Below, one piece after another: positions 7,361 through 15,032 of a DNA stretch of 64,000 bases. This stretch comes from Virgibacillus_N oceani_A (GTDB taxonomy: Bacteria > Bacillota > Bacilli > Bacillales > Amphibacillaceae). The notes under the pieces were generated by a model. The model saw only the letters and a list, made by a program, of their open reading frames with translations. It made no database searches and was not told the DNA's origin. The position numbers and the translations under genes were made by a program. The stretch lies in assembly GCA_041521345.1 (NCBI GenBank), contig JBGOHB010000026.1; one strand, given 5' to 3'. Numbering within the stretch: position 1 is the stretch's first letter; every line of letters begins with the position of its first letter.

Positions 7361-8281
7361 ATGAAAAAAATACTATTAATGGCAATACTTATCTTAACAG
7401 TCGGAGTAATTGCTGCATGTGGCGGAAATGGTGACGATGGAGCAAATGGAGATGACGGTAACGGGGATAATGGCGGAGATGCAGAAGGAGATGGCAAGCT
7501 TGCTGAGCTGCAGGAAGCTGGCGTAGTGACAATTGGCTTTGCCAACGAAGAGCCTTATGCGTATGAAGGTGATGACGGAGAATTAAAAGGAGCAGCAGTT
7601 GATATTGCAGCAGCGGTATTTGCAGAGCTTGGTGTCGAGGAAATGGATTCCCAATTGGCCGATTTCGGTTCCCTTATTCCCGGGCTGCAGGCAAATCAGT
7701 TTGATGTCGTAACTGCAGGTATGGCTATTACGCCTGATCGTTGTGAAAATGCTTTGTTTGGCGAGCCAGAAATGGTTTACGGTGAAGGGCTTGTAGTTCA
7801 AGCAGGCAACCCGCTTGATATTCAAAGTTATGATGACATTGCAGCTAATCCTGACATAAGGGTTTCTGTTATGGCTGGTGCAACAGAAATTGGTTTCCTG
7901 GAAGATCATGATGTGAGTGATGATCAAATTACGACAGCGTCTGATATTCCATCCACTTTCTCGGCTGTAGAATCTGACAGAGCTGACGTTACAACGGCTA
8001 CAGAAATGACACTTCGTCTGGCAATGGAAACTGCTGATGAAGATGCACTGGAATTTGTAGATGGCTTTGAACAACCAGACGTTGAAGGGGTTCCAAGCTA
8101 TGGTGCAGCTGCATTCAGTATGGAAAATGAAGATTTGCGTGATGCATATAATGAGGCACTGAATGAATTAAAAGAAGATGGTACAGTTGACGAACTACTA
8201 GAAGCAAATGGCTTTGTAGATAATGCGGTAGGCGTTGACGAAGTTACTGCAGAATCTGTATGTAGTGGCGAGAACTATTAA
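7361..8281 (+). CDS. ehuB: Ectoine/hydroxyectoine-type ABC transporter substrate-binding lipoprotein
   Basis: A 306-residue family 3 solute-binding protein. The signal peptide ends in a lipobox (VIAACGG, Cys about residue 20), so the protein is tethered to the outer face of the membrane. A very acidic Gly/Asp/Asn linker follows (GDDGANGDDGNGDNGG). The domain begins GVVTIGFANEEPYAY, with FGSLIPGLQANQFDVVTAGMAITPDRC, which is characteristic of EhuB. It heads the order B-C-D-A, the arrangement known for ehuABCD. Uptake of ectoines as osmoprotectant or nutrient is the likely role; another polar amino-acid-like ligand cannot be excluded. Confidence 0.85.
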   Translation: MKKILLMAILILTVGVIAACGGNGDDGANGDDGNGDNGGDAEGDGKLAELQEAGVVTIGFANEEPYAYEGDDGELKGAAVDIAAAVFAELGVEEMDSQLADFGSLIPGLQANQFDVVTAGMAITPDRCENALFGEPEMVYGEGLVVQAGNPLDIQSYDDIAANPDIRVSVMAGATEIGFLEDHDVSDDQITTASDIPSTFSAVESDRADVTTATEMTLRLAMETADEDALEFVDGFEQPDVEGVPSYGAAAFSMENEDLRDAYNEALNELKEDGTVDELLEANGFVDNAVGVDEVTAESVCSGENY

Positions 8282-8320
8282 TCTGACAATCAATTAGTAA
8301 AATAAATGTATAAACACTCC

Positions 8321-8359
8321 ATAGGGTCTTGCTCCCCACCTAAGGGAGTTTGACCCTAT
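8321..8359 (+). terminator. Hairpin between ehuB and ehuC (partial terminator or mRNA stabiliser)
   Basis: Outer stem ATAGGGTC / GACCCTAT and inner stem CTCCC / GGGAG, followed by TTTATTAT. In binding-protein operons such hairpins commonly raise binding-protein output relative to the permeases. Confidence 0.75.
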
Positions 8360-8491
8360 TTATTATGAAATAAGTTTGGACAACATGTATGAACTTTTCT
8401 TCACCTGCACCGAGTGTAGCGGGGCTTAAATATAAGCCTCATAATTCCTCAAGATAATCTAATCCGTTATTTTTCATTAATTTATAAAGGA

Positions 8492-9160
8492 GTGATTGAG
8501 ATTAATGCTATCATAGAGATCTTTCCACAGTTAATGCGTGGACTGGGTATCACCGTTAGCGTACTTATCGCATCCGCATTTTTCGGATACTTAATGGCAT
8601 TCATAGCAGGGCTCTGCAGGCTTTCAAATAATATTGCACTGAAAAAATTTACAGGGTTTTATGTTGAAGTTTTTCGCGGTACGTCATTGATTGTTCAGTT
8701 ATTTTGGCTGTATTACGCCGTTCCTATGTTGTTTGGCATACAGCTTGGAAGCAACTGGTGGATCGGGGTTATTGCCATTGCATTAAATTACGGGGCTTAT
8801 ATGTCCGAAATTGTCCGCGGCTCGATTTTGGCGGTGGCAAAAGGACAGACGGAAGCTGCTACAGCACTTAATATGTCCAGTTTCCAGCGGATGAGATTAA
8901 TCATTCTCCCACAGGCTGTTCGTATGATGCTGCCTGAATTCGGAAATTATCTCATTCAAATGCTTAAAGCAACCTCATTAGTATACTTAATTGGTATGAA
9001 CGACATTTTCTACTATGGTAATATTTTAAGGAGTAACGACTTATCCATGGCACCAACCGTGTACTTATTAGTGCTTGTATTTTACTTTATCCTTGCACTG
9101 CCGTTAATCTACTTGACGCGCAAGGCGGAGAGCATCTCGAAGAAAGGGGTGGCTAGCTAA
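8492..9160 (+). CDS. ehuC: Ectoine/hydroxyectoine-type ABC transporter permease
   Basis: A 222-residue inner-membrane permease of the HisMQ type. It has about five membrane helices, and the EAA loop is visible as AKGQTEAATALNMSSFQRMRLIILPQA. The FYVEVFRGTSLIVQLFWLYY segment is typical. The start is ambiguous: GTG at 8492 lies inside the Shine-Dalgarno sequence AAAGGAG (8486-8492), while an in-frame ATT at 8501 is at ideal spacing. Its stop overlaps the ehuD start (TAATG). Confidence 0.85.
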   Translation: MIEINAIIEIFPQLMRGLGITVSVLIASAFFGYLMAFIAGLCRLSNNIALKKFTGFYVEVFRGTSLIVQLFWLYYAVPMLFGIQLGSNWWIGVIAIALNYGAYMSEIVRGSILAVAKGQTEAATALNMSSFQRMRLIILPQAVRMMLPEFGNYLIQMLKATSLVYLIGMNDIFYYGNILRSNDLSMAPTVYLLVLVFYFILALPLIYLTRKAESISKKGVAS

Positions 9161-9870
9161 TGAACTGGAGCTGGGAAACCTTTTATGATGCCCTTCCAAT
9201 TGTAGCATCAGGATTAGGTATTACAATCGGACTTACAATCGCAAGTTATTTATTTGCACTTATTTTCGGTTTTGTATGGGTCTTTTTAAGAAGGATTCCA
9301 TTCAAACCAATCAGCTGGCTCGCTACATGGACTATGGAATTTATTCGTTCCACACCACCGCTGGTACAATTATTTTTCATTTACTTTGCCTGGCCGGTAG
9401 TTCCTGTAGTTGGTATGACACTTGATCCATTTACAAGTGCAGTACTCGGACTCGGTCTTCACTTCAGCACGTATATAGGAGAAGTATACCGCTCCGGAAT
9501 TGAAGGAGTGGATAAAGGACAATGGGAAGCTTCTACTGCTTTAAATTTCTCTTTTTATGATAAATGGATGAAAATTGTTTTGCCACAGGCAGTACCGCCA
9601 ACCATTCCGATGCTCGGTAATTACTTTATTATCCTGTTTAAGGAAGTCCCGCTGGCTTCCACAATCGGTGTAGTAGGTATACTGCACATGGCACAAAGCT
9701 ATGGTTCGCAACACTGGGCATACCTTGAGCCATTAACGATAGTAGGTATTCTCTTCTTAATCCTAAGCTATCCTTCTGCCATTTTAATTAGTAAACTGGA
9801 AAAGAGAATGAACCGCAGATTTGATAAAAAAGCAACGTTATCCAGTACGCAAAAAGGGACGGTGGTATAA
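9160..9870 (+). CDS. ehuD: Ectoine/hydroxyectoine-type ABC transporter permease
   Basis: A 236-residue second permease of the same importer. It has five or six helices, the FIRSTPPLVQLFFIYFAWPV segment and an EAA loop DKGQWEASTALNFSFYDKW. It overlaps the ehuC stop by one base and abuts ehuA, so the three are translationally linked. It pairs with EhuC to form the membrane channel. Confidence 0.85.
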   Translation: MNWSWETFYDALPIVASGLGITIGLTIASYLFALIFGFVWVFLRRIPFKPISWLATWTMEFIRSTPPLVQLFFIYFAWPVVPVVGMTLDPFTSAVLGLGLHFSTYIGEVYRSGIEGVDKGQWEASTALNFSFYDKWMKIVLPQAVPPTIPMLGNYFIILFKEVPLASTIGVVGILHMAQSYGSQHWAYLEPLTIVGILFLILSYPSAILISKLEKRMNRRFDKKATLSSTQKGTVV

Positions 9871-10641
9871 ATGACAGAACCTATTGTTGAATTTAAAGAT
9901 GTGCATAAATCTTTTGGCGATGTGAAAGTTTTAAAAGGAATTGATCTGGAAATCAAACCTGCAGAAAAAATTGCTGTGATCGGCCCAAGCGGTTCCGGGA
10001 AAACCACGATTATTCGCATGCTAATGACACTGGAAGTCCCCACAGCCGGCGATATTATTGTAGACGGTGTTAATCTTTGGAAGATGGAAAAGAACGGGAA
10101 AATGGTCAAGGCAAATGAAAAGCATCTTCGTGATGTTCGCGGCGATATCGGCATGGTGTTTCAGCATTTCAATTTATTTCCGCATATGACCATTTTGGAA
10201 AATTGCATGACAGCACCAATCCACGTTAAGAAAGAAGACAAGAAAGAAGCACGTGCACGATCCATTCAAATGCTTGAAAAAGTTGGGCTTGGTGATAAAC
10301 TGGATAATTACCCTAATCAGCTGTCAGGCGGTCAAAAACAGCGTGTAGCTATGGCAAGGGCGTTGGTTATGAGACCAAAAATCATGTTGTTTGATGAAGT
10401 AACTTCAGCGCTTGACCCCGAGCTTGTCGGTGAGGTGCTGGAAGTTATTCGTGATATTGCAAAAGAGGGCGAGATGGCTATGGTGCTTGTTACACATGAG
10501 ATGGAATTTGCACTGGATGTCGCAGATAGAGTACTGTTTCTTGATGAAGGCGTGATTGCTGAAGAGGGGACAGCAAGCGAAGTTATTGAGCACTCCAAAA
10601 ACGAACGACTGCAAAGCTTTTTGCATCGCTTTCGCAGTTAA
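9871..10641 (+). CDS. ehuA: Ectoine/hydroxyectoine-type ABC transporter ATPase
   Basis: A 256-residue ABC ATPase that energises the importer. Walker A is GPSGSGKTTIIRM, the Q-loop GMVFQHFNLFPHMT, the signature LSGGQKQRVAMARAL, Walker B IMLFDEVTSALDPE, and the switch His VTHEM. The insertion NLWKMEKNGKMVKANEKHLR after the Walker A strand is usual in EhuA. It begins directly after the ehuD stop. Closest alternatives are other polar amino-acid ATPases (GlnQ-like); the gene order favours EhuA. Confidence 0.87.
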   Translation: MTEPIVEFKDVHKSFGDVKVLKGIDLEIKPAEKIAVIGPSGSGKTTIIRMLMTLEVPTAGDIIVDGVNLWKMEKNGKMVKANEKHLRDVRGDIGMVFQHFNLFPHMTILENCMTAPIHVKKEDKKEARARSIQMLEKVGLGDKLDNYPNQLSGGQKQRVAMARALVMRPKIMLFDEVTSALDPELVGEVLEVIRDIAKEGEMAMVLVTHEMEFALDVADRVLFLDEGVIAEEGTASEVIEHSKNERLQSFLHRFRS

Positions 10642-10647
10642 ATATGA

Positions 10648-10680
10648 CAGCATCGTTCATAGGAACGGTGCTGTTTTTTT
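10648..10680 (+). terminator. ehu operon terminator
   Basis: CAGCATCGTTC pairs with GAACGGTGCTG (one wobble), followed by a run of nine T. Confidence 0.9.
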
Positions 10681-10727
10681 AGTCTTTTTCATTTTTCGAG
10701 GAGTTCAGCGTTTTTTTCCACCCTTGT

Positions 10728-10860
10728 GGGATTCGAGAGCTCTTCTCGATGACGTCTTCGTACCTTTTTCAACCAATAAGGGATTCGAGAGCCCTTCTCG
10801 ATAACGTCTTCTTTCCTTTTTCCGCCCATCAGGGATTCGAGAGCCCTTCTCTGCTTCATC
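10728..10860. repeat. 52-bp-period tandem repeat with an internal hairpin
   Basis: GGGATTCGAGAG begins at 10728, 10780 and 10832, exactly 52 bases apart. Each full unit continues into CCCTTCTCGAT, a hairpin with stem TCGAGA / TCTCGA, then ACGTCTTC and a T-rich CCTTTTTC tract. The third copy is truncated. A more degenerate copy may lie upstream (TTTTTCGAGGAG). Noncoding, between the ehu terminator and murB. Confidence 0.85.
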
Positions 10861-10955
10861 ATTATTCAGTTTCAATCAATGACATACAATAGAAGTTAAT
10901 AGCTCCCTCTCCCAAAAGAAATATAGCTCATTCACTTAAGTGACTTCCCGAACAA

Positions 10956-11003
10956 CATAAAAACACCCCCGAAAGTTAGATTTTTTACTCTAACTTTCGG
11001 GAG
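10956..11003 (-). terminator. murB terminator, near-identical to an IS3-type end at 63882
   Basis: On the minus strand CTCCCGAAAGTTAGA pairs with TCTAACTTTCGGGGG around an 8-base loop and is followed by TGTTTTTAT. The same hairpin and flank recur at 63882-63927 as the leader of an IS3-family orfA, so this may be an IS-end relic used as a terminator. Confidence 0.85.
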
Positions 11004-11035
11004 TACCCTGGTGATCGCAGTTTTTTTTATATTAC

Positions 11036-11965
11036 TTATTCCGGATCTTCTCCGATTATTTTCACTTCTCTTTCAAGCTTCACTCCGAACTTCTCATCAA
11101 CAATAGCCTGCACATGATGGATTAAATCAATATACTCAGTGGCAGTCGCTTTATTTTTATTCACGATAAAACCGGCATGTTTCTGTGATACCTCTGCACC
11201 GCCAATCTGGCTGCCCTGAAGCTCACTGTCCTGAATCAGCTTTCCGGCAAAATAACCTGGCGGGCGTTTAAACACACTGCCGCAAGACGGATATTCCAGC
11301 GGCTGCTTTGATTCTCTTTTAAATGTTAAATCATCCATAACTGCTTTTATATCGTCATAATTGCCGAATTTCAGCTCAAAAGTTGCTTCAAGCACGATAT
11401 ATCCTTTGTCGGGTATATTACTTGTTCGGTAATCAAGGTCCAGTTCACCCGCCGTTAATGTAAGCAGGTTTCCTTCTCTGTCCACAACAACTGTACTTGT
11501 TAAAACGTCTTTTATTTCACCGCCATACGCACCTGCGTTCATAAATAATGCGCCGCCGACAGACCCTGGAATACCACAGGCAAATTCCAACCCTGTTAAC
11601 TTTTCCTCCAGGGCTTCTCTGGAAACATCTATAATCCTTGCTCCGCTTTGAGCAATAATGGTTGTTTCGTCTATTTTTATATCCGTTAACTGTTGAAGAT
11701 TCATGACGATACCGCGAATACCGCCATCTTTCACAATTAAATTTGAACCGTTGCCAAGTAAAGTGAAAGCAATATTTTCTTTATTTGCCAGCTTGACAAT
11801 TTCCTGCACTTCTTCATAGGTTTCCGGTCTGACTAAAAAATCTGCTTTTCCGCCAAGATGCGTATAGGTGTGATTTCTTAATTGTTCATCCACCATCACA
11901 TTTTTCTTTGCTGTAATATGAATCAATTCATCGTAAATATGATGCGCCTTTGACAACTGTATCAT
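11036..11965 (-). CDS. murB: UDP-N-acetylenolpyruvoylglucosamine reductase
   Basis: Reduces UDP-GlcNAc-enolpyruvate to UDP-MurNAc with NADPH and FAD in the cytoplasm. The 309-residue protein has the FAD-binding motifs LGNGSNLIVKDGG and GIPGSVGGALFMNAGAYGGE. The catalytic Ser lies in PSCGSVFKRPPG, and the substrate region is GGAEVSQKHAGFIVN. Its length fits the Gram-positive type II MurB. It appears monocistronic, with its own terminator 35 bases downstream. Confidence 0.95.
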   Translation of the reverse strand: MIQLSKAHHIYDELIHITAKKNVMVDEQLRNHTYTHLGGKADFLVRPETYEEVQEIVKLANKENIAFTLLGNGSNLIVKDGGIRGIVMNLQQLTDIKIDETTIIAQSGARIIDVSREALEEKLTGLEFACGIPGSVGGALFMNAGAYGGEIKDVLTSTVVVDREGNLLTLTAGELDLDYRTSNIPDKGYIVLEATFELKFGNYDDIKAVMDDLTFKRESKQPLEYPSCGSVFKRPPGYFAGKLIQDSELQGSQIGGAEVSQKHAGFIVNKNKATATEYIDLIHHVQAIVDEKFGVKLEREVKIIGEDPE

Positions 11966-12137
11966 CCCTTTTTAGAATACTTGGCTTATCGCCAGGGGGC
12001 GAAAGCCTTAGTTGCACTTATGCAGGAGGAAAGGCTTTATACTTTCCTGTCTGTGAAAGATTTACTTCATTTCTACCTGTGTGCCTTAGCAAGAAAATTT
12101 TTAGGCAATTATATTTAATCATCTGTTATATTGTAAG

Positions 12138-12944
12138 TCATTCTGTATCGTCTTGCCACAGAAAAGAAGAAATAATTTTATCTATTTGTTCACTTTGATG
12201 CAGGGCACTATGGCCAAGTTCATCATCCTCAATGATGATTTCCTCTATTTGGTCTTCTGATATCAGTGTATTCAATGTCTTTACACTTTCCACGACTGCC
12301 ACTGAATCTCCGGTACTGCCGAGATTCAGCACTTTCGTATTTTCCGGAAATTCCCCTGTTTCCAACAATTGTAATCCAGCTGAATCTGGTTTTAAATCCT
12401 CAGCAGCTGCATCATGATGTATTTGAAAATACTCCTGGCTGAATATGCCTCCAAAAGGTGCCCCAAGCGCAACAATTTTATTGACAGCAGGAAAATCCGC
12501 ACTCTGATATTGCATGGCATATTTCAATGATACAATGCCGCCCATGGAGTGACCTACCAAATTCACACTGTTCACAGCATAATTACTTTTCATGGAAGCA
12601 AGGACGTCAGCAAGCCAGCCAGCAGTCTCTTCAAAATCTGTCCGGTTATCTTCAAATATTACATGAACTAATTGCGGCCCGCTGTTATCGTTATTCAAAC
12701 GATATGATTGTATTTCTCCATTCTTCCCAACATAATATATAAGTATTTTATTTCCAATTTCATATACATTTTCAAAACGGTGCAGCATAAATCCGAAGGA
12801 AAAAAATGTACCCTTATAACCGTGAACAAAAACGGTTGATTCAGTTATTTTTTGTTCTGCTTTATACGGTGCACCTAAAAGGAAGAGTGCCCCGAATATA
12901 ATCATAGCAAGTATGAGTAATTTCTGGATGCCAATTTTTTTCAC
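12138..12944 (-). CDS. Membrane-anchored alpha/beta hydrolase (DUF915-like lipase)
   Basis: A protein of about 268 residues beginning VKKIGIQKLLILAMIIFGAL, a signal anchor or signal peptide. The hydrolase starts with VFVHGYKGTFFSFGFMLHRF (oxyanion region) and has the nucleophile elbow GHSMGG. Asp in GSTGDSVAVVES and His in DDELGHSALHQ complete the triad. This resembles the DUF915 group of exported lipase-like hydrolases; substrate unknown. The frame is open upstream to 13058, but that extension encodes a dispersed repeat (12975-13000). I therefore place the start at the GTG at 12944; an ATT a few codons later is an alternative. Confidence 0.75.
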   Translation of the reverse strand: MKKIGIQKLLILAMIIFGALFLLGAPYKAEQKITESTVFVHGYKGTFFSFGFMLHRFENVYEIGNKILIYYVGKNGEIQSYRLNNDNSGPQLVHVIFEDNRTDFEETAGWLADVLASMKSNYAVNSVNLVGHSMGGIVSLKYAMQYQSADFPAVNKIVALGAPFGGIFSQEYFQIHHDAAAEDLKPDSAGLQLLETGEFPENTKVLNLGSTGDSVAVVESVKTLNTLISEDQIEEIIIEDDELGHSALHQSEQIDKIISSFLWQDDTE

Positions 12945-12974
12945 CTCATTATATACGTAAAGACAAATCTTTAT

Positions 12975-13000
12975 GGTGGGACGAGCATTTAGCGCAGTCC
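12975..13000. repeat. Short dispersed repeat, also inside the his-operon insert
   Basis: GGTGGGACGAGCATTTA followed by GCGCAGTCC recurs in opposite orientation at 18835-18862, with one inserted base and one mismatch. It suggests a fragment of the same repetitive family. Confidence 0.6.
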
Positions 13001-13074
13001 CGGTGTCCACGTCTCCATCTTTTATAAGCAGATGCTCATGATTATATTTTTCCACCAAAAAATGAATTCAAACT

Positions 13075-13384
13075 ACGAAGCTTCTGACTCTCCGCGGGGC
13101 AAGCCCACGCGGGTTCACATATTGCTTCTCACTATTCGTACTCATTACCTGTAAGATAATTTTTGGAAATAGGAACTCACAACAGGGGTGAAACCCTACG
13201 ACCAAGCAGCCCCCCGGCCACATTAGTGTTCGTATTCTCTCTAAAGTTAGAGAAGGAAGCAAAGTCAAACTCCCCGGAATATTGATTTAAAGGTTTTAAT
13301 TAAAATTTGATTCCACTATTCAGGACAACTTTACGGTCGTCTTTTAATTTTTGAATACAATTTTGATGCATGTCATAAAACGCC
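13075..13384 (-). ncRNA. Putative TnpB omega-RNA (reRNA)/right-end region of the TnpB relic
   Basis: Directly 3' of the TnpB relic, the minus strand becomes unusually GC-rich and foldable. It includes GTGGCCGGGGGGCTGCTTGG, GTAGGGTTTCACCCCTGT, and a terminal hairpin CCCGCGTGGGCTTGCCCCGCGG (13113-13092). TnpB genes of IS605/IS1341 elements carry their guide-RNA scaffold in just this place, overlapping the 3' end of the gene and the element's right end. The assignment is by position, composition and hairpin; no covariance model was run. Confidence 0.5.
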
Positions 13385-13966
13385 TCAAGAAAACTTTAAG
13401 CATAATTTTTGGTCAGGTGTTTGTAAATCATTATTTGTGCAATACAGTAAAAATGCTGAATACAAATCTCTTTGAATTTTTCTTCCATCTGGTAGTATGT
13501 GCCATCTTTTAGACAATTGTTTTTTATTCGGTTTATTTAAAACATGATCATATTGACTTGCTTTAAATGTCCTGGTATTCACTTTTTGAATGAACCGCCA
13601 GTTGATTCAAACCTTCTTCTAATTTGTGCGGTAAAATAGCCTGGACTTCTTTTGAGAATGCTTTTACCAAAACGTTTTCGTTTATTAAATCTTCCGGTTA
13701 TTTCATTAACAGTTACTTCTTTTGCTTTTTTTTGTAGTACTTTTATATTCATATCTTCCATTTGTTTGTATTTTTTATAAACTTCTCCTAAAACAGTATT
13801 ACGAATAATCCTGAGTTGTTCTTGTATGCGCTGCAGCTTCCAATCTTGTGAAGGTTCTACCTCTAATTCAACTTCTATCACATGAACAGGAGAGGCATCA
13901 TGTACTTTTTTGAGTAATTTTTGTTCTTCGGTTTTAGTTTTTTTGGCTCTTTTTTAACTTTTACAT
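13385..13966 (-). pseudogene. TnpB (IS200/IS605 OrfB-like) relic, internally deleted and frameshifted
   Basis: Minus-strand fragments read KTEEQKLLKKVHDASPVHV and LQRIQEQLRIIRNTVLGEVYK, a TnpB N-terminal helical region. They then jump to SILKRSPGYFTAQIRRRFE and TRTFKASQYDHVLNK, the RuvC-III and SxxSQ(Y)DH region. The fragment ends with KRWHILPDGRKIQRDLYSAF. The central RuvC-I/II region is missing, and a frame change joins the pieces at 13579-13582. ATG at 13966 is followed at once by a stop. It cannot encode an active RNA-guided nuclease. A structured 3' region at 13075-13384 accompanies it. Confidence 0.75.
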
Positions 13967-14065
13967 GAATACCTCTCCTTCCAGGTTTTTTTATTAATCA
14001 TTCTATAATTCTATTATACCATCACAAAGAACTTATGTTCCATTTTTCAATTAATATAATTCAAT

Positions 14066-14110
14066 CAGCCAATTCATCCCGAAGGCAAGCCTGTCGGGTT
14101 TTCTTGGCTG
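14066..14110. repeat. Nested hairpin resembling an IS605-type subterminal structure
   Basis: Outer stem CAGCCAA (14066-14072) / TTGGCTG (14104-14110), and inner stem CCCGA / TCGGG. It lies 6 bases beyond the hisJ stop and next to the TnpB relic. It may be an end of that element or the hisJ terminator. Confidence 0.5.
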
Positions 14111-14116
14111 TAATGT

Positions 14117-14914
14117 CTATAACAGGCTTGTTAAACTATGGAAAACTGGTTTTTTATCTTCAAAAGTGGATACATAGTTATATCCAATGGATCGAAGCAG
14201 CTCCAGGGATTCTTTAAATTCATAGGCAAGTGTTGTTTCAACATGGGAGTCGGAACCAAGTGTAATAATTTCTCCGCCAAGTTCTTTATACAGCTTTAAA
14301 ATATCTTCGCTTGGCATTCGGTTTTTCAGTCCGTATCTTTTTCCGGAAGTATTTAATTCAATCCCTTTTTCAGCTGGAATGATTTCTTTAAATATCTCCC
14401 CGATTATATCATGAAAATCTTTCTCGCTTTCCTGTCTTTGATATCGTTTCACCAAATCCAAATGACCAAGCACCTGGAAATTTTTAAAATGCTTCACACA
14501 ATACAGTAATTCTTCATAGTATATCTGATAGGCTTCTTCCTGTGTCTTCCCTTCAAAAAACTCCCCTGAATGAAGATCCTTCTTTTCTGTCGTATGCATG
14601 GAACAGATGACAAAATCAAAATGCTCCTTTTCCAGTAATGCATTGTACATATCAAGCTGATGGGGTTGAACGCCAATTTCTACTCCTTTTTTAATCGTTA
14701 ATTGTTCCCCGTATTTACCCTGCATTTCAGCAACTTTTCCATCATAAGCCTCCAAATCAAATTCAAACACAATAGACGAATCCGGATAATCATAATCAAT
14801 ATGCTCTGTAAAGCATACTTCGCGCAGTCCTTTTCGAATCGCTTCCTCAATCGTTTTTTCCATCGGTGTTTTGCAATCTGCGGAAAAATCACTGTGAATA
14901 TGATAGTCAAACAT
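14117..14914 (-). CDS. hisJ: Histidinol-phosphatase, PHP family
   Basis: Dephosphorylates L-histidinol phosphate, the penultimate histidine step that the operon opposite lacks. The 265-residue PHP-fold protein starts MFDYHIHSDFSADCKTP with metal-binding His/Asp. It continues with CFTEHIDYDYP, VEIGVQPHQLD, ICSMHTTEKKDLHSG, VLGHLDLVKRY and GSDSHVET, all metal-site motifs of the HisK/HisJ type. ATG at 14914 is preceded by GGGGGAA. It diverges from hisZ across about 118 bases that hold the his promoter. Confidence 0.9.
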   Translation of the reverse strand: MFDYHIHSDFSADCKTPMEKTIEEAIRKGLREVCFTEHIDYDYPDSSIVFEFDLEAYDGKVAEMQGKYGEQLTIKKGVEIGVQPHQLDMYNALLEKEHFDFVICSMHTTEKKDLHSGEFFEGKTQEEAYQIYYEELLYCVKHFKNFQVLGHLDLVKRYQRQESEKDFHDIIGEIFKEIIPAEKGIELNTSGKRYGLKNRMPSEDILKLYKELGGEIITLGSDSHVETTLAYEFKESLELLRSIGYNYVSTFEDKKPVFHSLTSLL

Positions 14915-14935
14915 ATATAATTCCCCCATTTATTC

Positions 14936-14964
14936 TTGACTTTTTGGTGTATCCTTATTAAAAT
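14936..14964 (+). promoter_or_regulatory. Promoter of the his operon
   Basis: TTGACT at 14936-14941, a 17-base spacer and TAAAAT at 14959-14964. This is a good sigma-A match, 70 bases ahead of hisZ. Confidence 0.75.
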
Positions 14965-14974
14965 ACTACTATAT

Positions 14975-15010
14975 AACTTTACTAAGATAAAGCGATAAAG
15001 TAATAAAGTT
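14975..15010 (+). promoter_or_regulatory. Possible his operator: inverted AACTTTA/TAAAGTT with ATAAAG repeats
   Basis: AACTTTA (14975-14981) and TAAAGTT (15004-15010) are inverted. Between them ATAAAG recurs at roughly 8-base steps (GATAAAGC, GATAAAGT, AATAAAGT). It lies just downstream of the -10 box, where a repressor would block the promoter. No regulator is identified here. Confidence 0.4.
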
Positions 15011-15032
15011 TTATTGGAAGGAGCAGTAACGC

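Noticed and set aside
10728..10860. CRISPR array
   Set aside because: The 52-base period is filled by repeat sequence with no unique spacers, there are only about three copies, and there are no cas genes in the window.
13068..13268. 66-codon frame 3' of the TnpB relic
   Set aside because: It lies wholly in the structured putative omega-RNA/right-end region and has no ribosome site or recognisable protein features.
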